From: Fictibacillus macauensis ZFHKF-1
GTDB taxonomy: Bacteria > Bacillota > Bacilli > Bacillales > Fictibacillaceae
NCBI RefSeq assembly: GCF_000269865.1
Contig: NZ_AKKV01000024.1
Coordinates: 248,001 to 312,000 of the forward strand
DNA: 64,000 nt
Reading direction: 5' to 3'
The translations under genes and the position numbers were made by a program. The notes under the pieces were generated by a model. It searched no databases. It was not told where the DNA came from and was given only the letters and a program-made list of their open reading frames with translations. Of this stretch, positions 1 through 10,032 are shown in pieces; the stretch's first letter is position 1; each line of letters opens with the position of its first letter.

Positions 1-1391
1 TAACCGCCGTCAGAACCTTTGATTTTCATACCATTTAAGTTCATTTGAATATTGGTATTTGCGATTTCTTCCGAATGTGAAGACCACTGCAAAGCGGTCG
101 GTCCTTCGTTTAACATCGTGCCTGCGAAAAAGCCCTCCACGTTTAAATCACACTCAAAGCTGACAGTAAGCTGCGTTTGAGAAGCATTGGTTTTAAAGTT
201 AGCGATACGCAAGCCATAGCCTTGACTGTTGCCGTTATCAGTCCCTAACCCTATCTCGTATCGCTTGATATTGTTTTGGTCATAGATGCACACTAAGGCG
301 TTTCCAGTGCCGTTCGGTTTCTTTAGAAAGGTGGACAAGGAATAGAATGTATCGGGCTTTACTTGCACCACCTGTTTGGCAATCAATCTTGAATCTTTTG
401 GCGAATAAATAGCGTGACCAATACCAAGGTTTTCGAGCTCCAGATCACCAAGGTTTCGCATGACTCCTGTCACTTCATAAAAATCAGTGCCAAACCAACC
501 TGTGCTGTTTCTAAGTAAGTTAACCCCTTTGGCAAGCTTAAACTTTGCCTGTATGTCTAACACACTTCGCTCGAGCGATGAGGACACCACGTTTACTTTT
601 TCGGTGACTCCTGCCACTTGCGTATCGATGTATTGTTTGTTCTCACTAATCTTTGTATCAACATCCGTAACAGTTGCCATGTCCTCTACATCTTCAATGT
701 CTACCTTTTGGTTAAAGACAGATATAAACGACGGATCCAGTAAGACTGTTTGAACAATTCGTTCTGGCTGTGTGGCATCTTTTAAGCCTGTAACATCATC
801 GCTAAGCCCACCTAATATGTTAGATATGTCCTCTGGCGCAGGTGACCAGTTTGCTTCCATCGTGCCCTCAACCATCATTAGTCCGCTAAAATCAATGGTC
901 GCAATCGTTGCTAATCCAATGTTTGGTTGCAATAAAATAACGCCATTTGTAGTGGCGTCCTTTGGTGCAGCTGTCCGTATTAACTTGATAACTACCTTGT
1001 GGATGTTCATGTCATCTGGCACAAATACACCGCTTGTTAAAGATGGTTGCAGCATGCCATCCACATAAAACTCTGTGCATTTCCACTGCGGTTCTAAAAA
1101 CCCACCAAAGCTTGTGATTGTGCCATCTACTTTCTTATAACTAAAACTCAAAACAAATTCTGTTCCTTCTTTTACAGCAGTTATGTCTTTTAATGTAATT
1201 CCCAACCCTGCACCGATACCCGTATTCTTAAACGTGACGGATCCGCTCGAAAGAAATTCATCCAGTTCAAACGTTTCATAGGATAGGCCGAATAAATTTG
1301 ATTGCAAAATTAAGTTCCTTGAACCTGCCTTGAGTCGGTCAATTAGCGACTTATTTTGAGTAAAAGAAATATCGATAGAGCCGAGCAGCAT
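1..1391 (-). CDS. Phage baseplate/tail structural protein, partial (runs off window start)
   Basis: An uninterrupted minus-strand frame of 463 codons starts at ATG 1391, behind a strong AGGAGG-type site, and runs out of the window still open, so the C-terminus is missing. It lies just downstream of the tail endopeptidase gene, the usual place for upper-baseplate or tail-fibre proteins. The first 190 residues or so are beta-rich and resemble a jelly-roll carbohydrate-binding module; a second similar segment (about 300-430) follows a helical linker. I recognise no catalytic motif. Role in host-surface binding is inferred from position and composition. Confidence 0.75.
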   Translation of the reverse strand, partial: MLLGSIDISFTQNKSLIDRLKAGSRNLILQSNLFGLSYETFELDEFLSSGSVTFKNTGIGAGLGITLKDITAVKEGTEFVLSFSYKKVDGTITSFGGFLEPQWKCTEFYVDGMLQPSLTSGVFVPDDMNIHKVVIKLIRTAAPKDATTNGVILLQPNIGLATIATIDFSGLMMVEGTMEANWSPAPEDISNILGGLSDDVTGLKDATQPERIVQTVLLDPSFISVFNQKVDIEDVEDMATVTDVDTKISENKQYIDTQVAGVTEKVNVVSSSLERSVLDIQAKFKLAKGVNLLRNSTGWFGTDFYEVTGVMRNLGDLELENLGIGHAIYSPKDSRLIAKQVVQVKPDTFYSLSTFLKKPNGTGNALVCIYDQNNIKRYEIGLGTDNGNSQGYGLRIANFKTNASQTQLTVSFECDLNVEGFFAGTMLNEGPTALQWSSHSEEIANTNIQMNLNGMKIKGSDGG

Positions 1392-1420
1392 AAGCGTTCC
1401 TCCTTTCTTTTCAAGAGGGT

Positions 1421-3841
1421 TTACGTGTCTGCCCTCTTATATTCTTTTGCCTTATATAGTGAGTTGTTTGCCCGAGCATAGTTAGGGTTTTCGTGACGTG
1501 TAGCAAAGCCCTGTAGCATCCATTTCACGCCGTCTTTGTCATAGTAATAGTTAATGGTTTCCGCTTCGTGCAAATCATCCAGCGGGCGAATACCTGCGTT
1601 AAATGCAAAGTCAATCTTGTAGACGAGTGCCTTAGTTCGTACATCGATACAATACGTAGTTGGTCTATCCTTGCTATCATCCTCTCCGTTGCCATAACCA
1701 TAACCATATGTGGTGTACAGGTATGGAAAGTCCAAGCAAGATGACTGATACGTTTGCGTCGATTTGATACCAATATCAGATGCTTTCATCGAGTATTTGA
1801 CATCTAGTTTGTTTTTCTCGAAATCTTCTCTCGTTACAATGCGATGTGTGGCTTTTTCGCGCTGTCCTGCTACAAAGAGTACATAGCCATTACGCGTATC
1901 CAGATTAAAACGACCGTAACTGTAGTCCTTTTCATTAGCGATAACTTTTACAATTGGATCACCGAACAAAAGCACCTTGTTAGGCGTGTATGGGAACTTA
2001 ACGTAGTACCATTTCTTATTCGGTTTGTCCCATAGTGCTGAATATATCCAAACCTTGCCGTTAACGTTTTCTACTCCGTAATGGCTACCATGACCACCAT
2101 ATTTAATAACCATCTTATCAAGTAAGTTTCCTGCAACATCGGTACGAGATAAGCTATAAGACTCGCATAGCGCAATGTCTTCTTTTGTTACCTGTGCTCC
2201 CTCGTACTTTTGGGACCAATAGATTTGATTACTGGTCACATCGTAATGAGCATATTGACAAACCTTATAATTAATCTCCGGATCCGTAGCCGTTGCACCA
2301 AATTGAAAACGACTGAAATGCGAAAAATCCGCTTCAATTGTGAGACGGATTGGTTTGGGTGGTTCTTCTTCATCTGGCTTTTCTGGTTTTTCTGGCAGGC
2401 TTACGTTACATCGAATTGTACCTGCTTCAAGGTAATCAATTGCAATGACGTTGCCAGAGCCCTTGTGCACTTCTTGGAACGTTAAATCAAAGTTACCTAA
2501 CCTATCTATTCGCTCCCACTCAAACGCATCAGCAGGAAGCTCTGACGTTACCTGTATCAATCCTTTAAACACTTGCACAACAATTCGCTTTTTCTCTTTG
2601 GTGTCTGCAAAATCAGTGCCATCAGGCGTAGTGTAGGTAATCCGATAGTCTTTGATGTCTCCAATCTCTTTTAATGCTTGGTCCGCTTTTGCTTCTAGCT
2701 GCTTGATAAGGTTTGGTGGGACTACCTTAATCGTTGTAAACTCCCCGAACACTACCGAATCCGCTTTTGGATCCGATGTTGAAAAGTTAGTTTCTACAAC
2801 CCGAGCTGTAAAGGCCATGGGTGGTAACATTTCAAAATCAACTACTGGAACTGTATCTCCAATGTTGGGACGTTCGCCAAGCAGTGATACATCCACGCTA
2901 TATTGATACTTCGGATGGTTATAATATTTCATTTGTTCTTTGCCCCAGGCTAAAAGTTCAGCCGGCTTGCTTAATGTTTCAGACGTGATAGCACCCTCAA
3001 TATATGCTTTACCATCATTGTATTTATCGTTTGCTTCATCATCGACTATGTACGGGAGATTAGTAACAACGCCCGCGCTGTTTTTCACCTTGTTTACACT
3101 GGTGATTGTAGATGGATTCCCTTTGTCATCTGCTACCCCATACACAAAAAGTTTTGTATAAAAATCAGCGTCCAATCGTTTTCGAGAAGCACCTTTTATA
3201 TTGTGGCGGTACTCAAAAAGCTCTCCTGTTTTTTCTCCAAGTTTACTAACCAACCTCACACAACGCTTGATGGAGTTATCCTTATTGATTTCTGCGTATG
3301 CTTCAACTTCCACTTTAAATTCTTTGATGGCGTTATCCAGTGCCGCTTGACTTGTTCCTGCTTCAATAGCGATGGTGTTAACCGGTGCATCAAACTCATT
3401 GAATGGATTCAGCGTCCAGCCGCTCCGCTGAAAAATGTAAGGAAAGATTTGTGATGACTTGGCATTTGTAAAGGTCTTGGTCTCAATTTGTGTATGAGCA
3501 AGCTTCCATATACAGCTATTAAATGCTTCAATGTTTTTGTAATGGGTTTGTCCTACAACATCATCGCTCACTTCGTAAATCGTAAAGAGTTTCCATAGTT
3601 TACTTGCTTTGTCCTGTATCAGTAATTCCGTTCCGTTCTCAAGCATTTCTATTTCATCTTTGCCGTTATAAGGTACGGAGAGGGATAGCGATTCTGACCA
3701 TATCTTGTTAAGTTGACCATTATCTGATTCGCCCGCTTCTGCAATTTTATTGTTATGCAGATCCGACACATAACGGCAGCCATTTCCTTTATTGGATAGT
3801 ACCCCTTGTATCCTCTCATCCTTATCAAGTATATATATCAT
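1421..3841 (-). CDS. Phage tail endopeptidase-like protein (Tal) with C-terminal receptor-binding beta-propeller-like region
   Basis: 806 aa. The N-terminal 380 residues or so look like the phage minor structural / prophage tail endopeptidase family (Tal, tail-tip protein following Dit): it opens with a short 'YILDKDERI' start and contains the typical hub-like beta-rich segments. The C-terminal 300 residues have the KYGGHGSHYGVE region and repeated Tyr/Trp-rich strands resembling the P68 RBP/TagC-like beta-propeller found in receptor-binding proteins of Gram-positive phages. A Pro/Glu/Lys-rich linker (about 485-500) joins the halves. Start ATG 3841 follows GGAAGGAG. It is directly downstream of Dit, as expected. 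Propeller call is by motif memory and needs a profile search. Confidence 0.8.
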   Translation of the reverse strand: MIYILDKDERIQGVLSNKGNGCRYVSDLHNNKIAEAGESDNGQLNKIWSESLSLSVPYNGKDEIEMLENGTELLIQDKASKLWKLFTIYEVSDDVVGQTHYKNIEAFNSCIWKLAHTQIETKTFTNAKSSQIFPYIFQRSGWTLNPFNEFDAPVNTIAIEAGTSQAALDNAIKEFKVEVEAYAEINKDNSIKRCVRLVSKLGEKTGELFEYRHNIKGASRKRLDADFYTKLFVYGVADDKGNPSTITSVNKVKNSAGVVTNLPYIVDDEANDKYNDGKAYIEGAITSETLSKPAELLAWGKEQMKYYNHPKYQYSVDVSLLGERPNIGDTVPVVDFEMLPPMAFTARVVETNFSTSDPKADSVVFGEFTTIKVVPPNLIKQLEAKADQALKEIGDIKDYRITYTTPDGTDFADTKEKKRIVVQVFKGLIQVTSELPADAFEWERIDRLGNFDLTFQEVHKGSGNVIAIDYLEAGTIRCNVSLPEKPEKPDEEEPPKPIRLTIEADFSHFSRFQFGATATDPEINYKVCQYAHYDVTSNQIYWSQKYEGAQVTKEDIALCESYSLSRTDVAGNLLDKMVIKYGGHGSHYGVENVNGKVWIYSALWDKPNKKWYYVKFPYTPNKVLLFGDPIVKVIANEKDYSYGRFNLDTRNGYVLFVAGQREKATHRIVTREDFEKNKLDVKYSMKASDIGIKSTQTYQSSCLDFPYLYTTYGYGYGNGEDDSKDRPTTYCIDVRTKALVYKIDFAFNAGIRPLDDLHEAETINYYYDKDGVKWMLQGFATRHENPNYARANNSLYKAKEYKRADT

Positions 3842-3862
3842 CTATCCTCAACTCCTTCCGCG

Positions 3863-5533
3863 CTAGTTATAACGTGGCGTGTAATCCAGTTGCCACTCAT
3901 TGTTGGCGCTTGGTGTAGGGTACACACTAAACACACTCACTTCATTTGCTTTCATTTCAAAAAACTGACTGCCGATTAAAAAGTTACTCATGTAAGAGAC
4001 ACCATTTTTATAAACCCTATGATTCTCACAATCTATAATGATTTCGTCTCCTGCTTCGAGCACCACTTGTTTGGTATCACCTTGGATGCCATAAATGGAC
4101 ACATGCGCCAGCTGCATAAAGTTTGGTGTGTAAGCGACAGGCGTATCAAATGTATCTTCTGTGATGTCATGCTTGCCCAAGAAAAGAGCAATACCACCCA
4201 ACTTGTCACCAAAAGCATTTGCGGTGTCTGTATACGTAGTTGTAAACTTCTTGCCAATCTCGATGCCTTTATCATTCAATTCCGACACCGTTGCTGTATA
4301 TTTATTGCCTTGTTTTTTTAATCGAATGTATCCATAAAAATCTGTAAATGTATTTTCCATCGCAGACGTTGAAAGAGTTTTTGAAGTTGTGTAAACCTTC
4401 GTTTTCCCCTTGCTGTCTGTTGTTTTCATTTTCCCTCTGACGGATATTTTCTTTGTCCGCGATTTTTTAGTGATCTTCGAACCATCGCGCGTTGATAGAA
4501 ACACGTCTCGATACTTACCAGGTTCGGACTCATAACCAATTTGAGCGGCTACAAGGTTTTCTAATGAAATATCATTATCTTTAACCATCAACTTTCCGAT
4601 ACGTTTTCCATTTGAATCTAATAAATATAATTCCAGTTTGTTCATGGCCCGCTGTGATTTGTTGTTAAAATTTACGCGTGCATATACTTCCCAATCTGTT
4701 AATGATTGTGTTAAAAACTGTTGATAAGCTGCACCGTACCATCCCTTTTTACCTTTGCCATTTGGATTTGTGCCGAAAAAGTCTTTGCCATTTTTCTGGC
4801 CAATCGCTATCGCTTCGGCTGTATTTCTAAACGTGGCATCAGAAGCAATCTTTCCGTTTTCAATTAAAAAGGTTGGCGTTGTTATCTTTGTCCACTTGGT
4901 TAATGTTTTACAATCATCATCCATCACTCGTGGTTTCTGATCTACTGGACTATCTTGTGACTCATCATCAAAGCCAGCACCTAAATACACGTATTCTTCA
5001 CCGTTGCTTATACCGACTTTTGTTAGCGGATCTTTAGTAACTAACGTAAAGACCGGACGTGTTATTGCTGTGCCAATTGGTGTGATTGTACTTGTAAGAG
5101 CGTTGAGATTGACCGTTTGTTTTAAACCTTGTCCAACACCTTCACTACAGCTAAATTTAATGGTGATGATTGAATCCGAAACACCTTGAGCCACACGCTG
5201 CGGCTGTGTAAATTCAACAGGGTGCACCCACCATGTAACGTCTGGATCATCACTCAAAATTAAAGGGTAATCTCTGCCATCACTTGTTTGCACAATCAGT
5301 GATGAGATGTCTCTAATAAGTTGAGTGCGTTCCTTGTCTGTATCCACAATGAGTAAGCACTCAATCTCAATTGTGGTTGCACCAAAGCTAGTTCCGTTAT
5401 AAATCACACCAAACATTCCTGGTATGTCCTCAACTTGTTCCGTCATGGCAGGCGTTGAGTCCTTGCGTATATCCGTAACATTTAGGTTTAAATCCTTTAG
5501 GCTGTCATAACCACAATAATTAATACTAGGCAT
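3863..5533 (-). CDS. Distal tail protein (Dit) with long insertion domain
   Basis: 556 aa. The first 115 residues match the Dit N-terminal family (NYCGYDSLKDLNLNV...; PGMFGVIYNGTSFG), which forms the hexameric ring joining tail tube and tip. Classical Dits are about 250 aa; here residues about 205-480 are an extra module (KRIGKLMVKDND, FTDFYGYIRLKKQGN) with the feel of a laminin-G/concanavalin-like carbohydrate-binding fold, followed by the C-terminal Dit part ending in EWQLDYTPRYN. This makes it an 'evolved Dit' that could contact the cell wall. Start ATG 5533 follows AAAGGAG. Neighbours (tape measure upstream, Tal downstream) agree. Confidence 0.85.
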   Translation of the reverse strand: MPSINYCGYDSLKDLNLNVTDIRKDSTPAMTEQVEDIPGMFGVIYNGTSFGATTIEIECLLIVDTDKERTQLIRDISSLIVQTSDGRDYPLILSDDPDVTWWVHPVEFTQPQRVAQGVSDSIITIKFSCSEGVGQGLKQTVNLNALTSTITPIGTAITRPVFTLVTKDPLTKVGISNGEEYVYLGAGFDDESQDSPVDQKPRVMDDDCKTLTKWTKITTPTFLIENGKIASDATFRNTAEAIAIGQKNGKDFFGTNPNGKGKKGWYGAAYQQFLTQSLTDWEVYARVNFNNKSQRAMNKLELYLLDSNGKRIGKLMVKDNDISLENLVAAQIGYESEPGKYRDVFLSTRDGSKITKKSRTKKISVRGKMKTTDSKGKTKVYTTSKTLSTSAMENTFTDFYGYIRLKKQGNKYTATVSELNDKGIEIGKKFTTTYTDTANAFGDKLGGIALFLGKHDITEDTFDTPVAYTPNFMQLAHVSIYGIQGDTKQVVLEAGDEIIIDCENHRVYKNGVSYMSNFLIGSQFFEMKANEVSVFSVYPTPSANNEWQLDYTPRYN

Positions 5534-5554
5534 CTAGCGTCTCCTTTCCAATGC

Positions 5555-5586
5555 AAAAAGGGCGTCAGTTTAAATGACACCCTTTG
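5555..5586 (-). terminator. Intrinsic terminator between tape measure and Dit
   Basis: Minus-strand stem AAAGGGTGTCA / TGACGCCCTTT (one G-U pair) with an AT-rich loop, followed by a T run. It lies between the tape measure stop and the Dit start, inside the late operon, so it probably attenuates rather than ends transcription. Confidence 0.65.
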
Positions 5587-5594
5587 CACCACTA

Positions 5595-8500
5595 TTAAAT
5601 AATTCCTGTCGCAAGATTACGCTTAAACTTTTCTTTGGAAGCATAGTGCTTGTTGCTATCGTGGATTTCTTTACTGTCTAAATACACCGATGTATCCTTG
5701 AGCAAGATTTGAGTAAGCAGCTTGTTGGACTCAGCCAATGCATCTACTTGTTGTTGCATTAACATAAGTTGTTTAGCCAATAGCGCCGTATCTCTCTGAT
5801 CTGCAACAGGTGTACTGGATGTGCCGCGGTAGTTATTTAAACGCTGTAAGCCTACACTGCGGTTTTTGTTTTCGTTCAAAATACCAAGCTGTTTTCCGGC
5901 CTGTACCCACAGTGCTTTAGCGCGTTCTTTGTAACGCTCAAGCGGTATGACTACCTCGCGTTTGTTTCCTTCACCAACCATGGCCATGTGCTCTTTGTTG
6001 ATAAAGCCACCCTTTGCATAACCCATAGCCGACGGACTAAAAGCCACGCCATTTCTGCGTGTTTCAAAATGCAGATGGGGACCAGTGGAGTTACCAGTGG
6101 AACCAACCGCACCAAGGTATTGACCTAACGATACACGCTGTCCAGTCATTACACCGCGACGGCTCATGTGGCCATAAAGATAAGACATACCGCCACCTGC
6201 AGCTACATGGACCACGTTACCATAGCCACCATAGCCCGAACCACTTACGCCATAGCCTGAATAGATTACAGTACCTGCTGACTGCGAAGGAATGGGCGTG
6301 CCGATCATCGCGCCATAGTCATGCCCTTTGTGGAGTCTACCCCACCGCATACCATAGTTCGATGTTTTACGGAATGCAGGACCGAAGCCGCGCCCATGAG
6401 AAGAACCAACCATGGCTGCATAACCACCGTTTTCACTTCCACCCATTAATCCTTGTGCAATCTTATAAAGGTAAGACTTACCTGCATCAACCGCTTGTAC
6501 CACTGCGCCTTTTGCCATAGACAAAGGTACGGTGGCCATACGACCGAATCCAGATTCAGCAATCCGGTTGATTAGGAGTTTGCCAATTGAAGCTTTATCT
6601 TTTACCCAATCCCAAATCCCCGAGCCCCAATCCTTTACCTTATGATAAGCACCTTTTGCGGCTTCTGCTGCCTTACTCCACATACCGCCTGTACCATCTT
6701 TAAAAGCAGGAATGTAATCGCTAGGTTTGCCACCACCAAATAACTGTTTTGTTTTCTTACCGCTAACAACTTCAGTTCCTTTTGGCAGATTAACAAGTGT
6801 ATCTTTATTTGGTGATAAGCCCATCTTGCCGTTTGGTAATACGATTAATTCATGTTCGCCACCATCACCAACAACTGCAAGACCACCTTTATGGCCGCCT
6901 TGAGGTGTACCGTTTTTGAAATGTGGCGCTTCCCATTTGCTAATACGTGTATCTGATCCGAGTTTATCTAAAACCCAGTTGACACCACCAATGGCTTTAT
7001 TAACACCCCACTCAATACCAGATATTAATCCGTTACCGAGTTTTTTTGCACCATCAACAAGCGCATCCTTACCTTTAGCCAATCCGTCTGCCATCTTACC
7101 TGGCACCTTTTTGACGTAATCAACCATGTCTCTAAACTTATCAATGGCTCTATTTTTCAAGTCACCGAATTTACTAATCATGTTCCCTGCGAATCTACCG
7201 ATGCCAGATATTACGTTGCTGATCCCATCGGAAAAGAAATTCTTGATACGACTCCACAAGCTTTTGATTTTGCCTATGACATTAGAGACAAAGCCACCTA
7301 TTGCCTTGACGATATAAGCAATAAATTTATAAGCAATGGTTGACCGAATGGCACTAATCGCACCAGAAAAAATAGTTTTAATTCCTTGCCAAACCTTTGT
7401 CATATCTCCTTGGACAAAGCCTGTAAAGACTTGTTTAATCCCTGAAAATATCTTTTTAATCCCATTAATCATGCCCTTGAATTGCTCTTTAATTAACCTT
7501 ACAGCCGTTTGTATTTTATTAATGGTTTCTGGTGTTAAGCCAATCTTAGCAAGTAACTTGGCGCCTTTATTATTATCACCCTTAAACAAGCTAACAATAG
7601 CAGACCCAAAATCCTTAACCCACTTTAACCCCTTTTTAATAGCACCCCATAATTTATCTACAATGGCACGAAACGTTTCGGAGTGTTTGTAGGCAAGTCT
7701 GAATCCTGCTACTAAAGCAATAATACCTGTAATAATGAGTCCTATTGGATTCATAAACATGGCACGCCCAAGAATTTTAAAACCAACTGCAGCTAATCGA
7801 AGTGCTGTGACCAATCCCTTACCGATCACGCCCGCTACTTTACTAAGGACACCACTAAACATGCTGAGCCCTCTGCCTAATCCCCTGACCGTTGCCAAAA
7901 AACCTCTGCCCATTAAAGACCCTACCCGAGCAATTTGTGAGCCGAATGAGCGCAAAACACCTGTAGCTCTACTAAAACCACTGCCCATTGCCCGAATTGC
8001 ACCAGTAGCCCCTCTAGCGATTCCAGAAAAGGCACTTGAAGCAACACCTCTAATTCGACCGAACACGCCACCGAGACGACTCATGGCTCTGGACATTCGG
8101 CTTGTTCCTTCTTCCGAACGACTAAACAGCCCGAAGATTTTGCCGAATATACCAAAGAACGATTTAACACCTTTGCCAACAATAGAAAAAGCGATGCCCA
8201 ATGGTGCCATGGACGCCGCTATTCCAGTAAACGCAAGTATGGCAATTTTTGAGCCGTCACCTAACTTTGCAAACCACTCCGAAAAGCTTTTGATGTAAGG
8301 AGAAACCTTTTCCAGAATGGATGTGCCTAGCTGTAACAAAGTATCTCCAAGCGGTTTAAGAGCCACTTGGAGCTCACGAGTTGCTTTTGTGAATTGAACC
8401 ATCGGCTTAGAGTCATATTGCTCTTTTAAATCGCCCGATTTTCCACTTTCTATTTTCTTGCCTTTTTTCAAACCGCTGACGGTTGCGTTAATGGTATCTA

Positions 8501-10013
8501 AGTCAATGTCTTCCCCTTGAGTACCACTGACTGCTGCCCACATTTGTTTTTGTTTAGTAACTGACTTTCCTTTTGCTTTTTCTTGCGCTTTACCAAGAAA
8601 TTCAGTGTAATCTATTTTTTTATTTTGGAACTGTTTAAACTCTTTACCGAGTCCAACGGCACTATAAGTTTTTTTATCTTCACTGTTGATTCGAATAGCG
8701 CCCTCTTTGATAAAGTCCTGAACCTTATCAGCATTCCAACCGCCCTCTTGTATTCCTGCGGCAATGGCACCTGTAAACTGACTTGTTGTAATACCCATAT
8801 CTTTCATGAGCGGTAAATACTCTCTGATCTCGTCTAGCTCTGTGACTCCCGCTTCTCGTAATCGAAGCAGTTCATCATAAGCTTGGTTTGCGCTTAAGTC
8901 ATACTTTTTCATGAATGTATTGAGTGTAGCTATAATTTGCTCTTGTTCATATCCAGTGGCCTGCGCAATAACATACGTCATGTTGGCTACATCTTGTGCT
9001 TTTTTACCCTTTAATCCTGTTTGAGCTTGTACCCCCGCTCTTGCTTCCGCGCCCTGCTCTGGGGAATCTGAATATACTTTTGCATAGGCTTGGGTAATGT
9101 CCCGAGAGATTTTCTTGGCGCTATCCTTTGTGGTATTCATTAAACCGGTTATTTTTAATTCCGCATCACTAACCATGTTTGAAACTTCGACACCGATTTT
9201 TGTTATAGCTGCAAGCGGTACGGTAAAAGCAGCAGTAAGGGCAAGGCCTATCTTACCTATACGCCCTCGCAATGCTTCAAAGCGACTGCCCGCTTCTTCT
9301 GTTGAGTCATTGACCTGTGTCATTGAGTTTCTAACTGCAATACCTTGTGTGCTTAACTCTTCAAATTGCCGCTCTAATCTTGCTAGGGACTCTCGTGCGT
9401 TGGCAGTTCTGGAATCCGTCTCTCCAAACTCATCATTCATTCGTTGCACAACTCTGCGCTGTGCTTCAATGGCTCTTTCGGACAGTTGTGTTTGACGTGT
9501 GATACCGTCTAACTGTCTTTGATAAGACCCCATCACATCCCCAGCACTCCGTAGCGCACGAGATGAGTTGGCTGTTTCCCGCTCGATGTCGCGCATCTCG
9601 TTTGTTAGTTCGTTAACCCCTTCGCTTGCATAGATCATCTCACGACGAGTTGAATTGAGCTGTCTCTCATAGTTGGAATAAGTCACGACATTACGATTGA
9701 TTTGTTCCGCGAGTTTTTGAGCCTGTCTGGATGACTCCCCATGCACCCTTACAGCATCTTGGTGCTTACGGTTCAACTCATCCATCTTACGGCGTTGCGC
9801 TTCCATGACTCGTTCTAAATTTTCGGCATGGCTTGCTAAACCACCATAAGACTTTTCGGCATCACCCAATGTGCGGAGATTGGCTTTCATGGCTGACTCT
9901 GCCAGTCTCACTTGTTGATTAATGTTATCTAATGTGTTCTGAAACTGTGAGCCATTCATGGATAGATTAATTATCATATTACCGATTGGATTGCCGTTTT
10001 GACCTTGCGCCAT
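5595..10013 (-). CDS. Phage tail tape measure protein with M23 peptidase domain
   Basis: 1472 aa, the longest ORF, in the usual tape-measure slot after gpG/gpGT. Residues 1-270 are coiled coil rich in Gln/Arg; 300-560 carry the TP901-type tape-measure core; 600-950 contain hydrophobic and Gly-rich helical stretches. Residues about 1216-1320 are an M23 metallopeptidase (lysostaphin-like): Zn ligands H1228 and D1232 in HKGHD, then YGHM (H1282) and HLHFE (H1313, H1315). This domain likely opens peptidoglycan during DNA injection. A C-terminal GEGNKREVVIPLERY segment, common at the end of such proteins, follows. Start ATG 10013 follows AAGGAGG. Confidence 0.93.
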   Translation of the reverse strand: MAQGQNGNPIGNMIINLSMNGSQFQNTLDNINQQVRLAESAMKANLRTLGDAEKSYGGLASHAENLERVMEAQRRKMDELNRKHQDAVRVHGESSRQAQKLAEQINRNVVTYSNYERQLNSTRREMIYASEGVNELTNEMRDIERETANSSRALRSAGDVMGSYQRQLDGITRQTQLSERAIEAQRRVVQRMNDEFGETDSRTANARESLARLERQFEELSTQGIAVRNSMTQVNDSTEEAGSRFEALRGRIGKIGLALTAAFTVPLAAITKIGVEVSNMVSDAELKITGLMNTTKDSAKKISRDITQAYAKVYSDSPEQGAEARAGVQAQTGLKGKKAQDVANMTYVIAQATGYEQEQIIATLNTFMKKYDLSANQAYDELLRLREAGVTELDEIREYLPLMKDMGITTSQFTGAIAAGIQEGGWNADKVQDFIKEGAIRINSEDKKTYSAVGLGKEFKQFQNKKIDYTEFLGKAQEKAKGKSVTKQKQMWAAVSGTQGEDIDLDTINATVSGLKKGKKIESGKSGDLKEQYDSKPMVQFTKATRELQVALKPLGDTLLQLGTSILEKVSPYIKSFSEWFAKLGDGSKIAILAFTGIAASMAPLGIAFSIVGKGVKSFFGIFGKIFGLFSRSEEGTSRMSRAMSRLGGVFGRIRGVASSAFSGIARGATGAIRAMGSGFSRATGVLRSFGSQIARVGSLMGRGFLATVRGLGRGLSMFSGVLSKVAGVIGKGLVTALRLAAVGFKILGRAMFMNPIGLIITGIIALVAGFRLAYKHSETFRAIVDKLWGAIKKGLKWVKDFGSAIVSLFKGDNNKGAKLLAKIGLTPETINKIQTAVRLIKEQFKGMINGIKKIFSGIKQVFTGFVQGDMTKVWQGIKTIFSGAISAIRSTIAYKFIAYIVKAIGGFVSNVIGKIKSLWSRIKNFFSDGISNVISGIGRFAGNMISKFGDLKNRAIDKFRDMVDYVKKVPGKMADGLAKGKDALVDGAKKLGNGLISGIEWGVNKAIGGVNWVLDKLGSDTRISKWEAPHFKNGTPQGGHKGGLAVVGDGGEHELIVLPNGKMGLSPNKDTLVNLPKGTEVVSGKKTKQLFGGGKPSDYIPAFKDGTGGMWSKAAEAAKGAYHKVKDWGSGIWDWVKDKASIGKLLINRIAESGFGRMATVPLSMAKGAVVQAVDAGKSYLYKIAQGLMGGSENGGYAAMVGSSHGRGFGPAFRKTSNYGMRWGRLHKGHDYGAMIGTPIPSQSAGTVIYSGYGVSGSGYGGYGNVVHVAAGGGMSYLYGHMSRRGVMTGQRVSLGQYLGAVGSTGNSTGPHLHFETRRNGVAFSPSAMGYAKGGFINKEHMAMVGEGNKREVVIPLERYKERAKALWVQAGKQLGILNENKNRSVGLQRLNNYRGTSSTPVADQRDTALLAKQLMLMQQQVDALAESNKLLTQILLKDTSVYLDSKEIHDSNKHYASKEKFKRNLATGII

Positions 10014-10032
10014 AAGTTAACCTCCTTCCCTC

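Noticed and set aside
7735-8298. 187-aa plus-strand frame antisense to the tape measure gene
   Set aside because: Pro/Ile/Leu-rich shadow of a codon-biased Gly/Ala-rich gene; no start signal.
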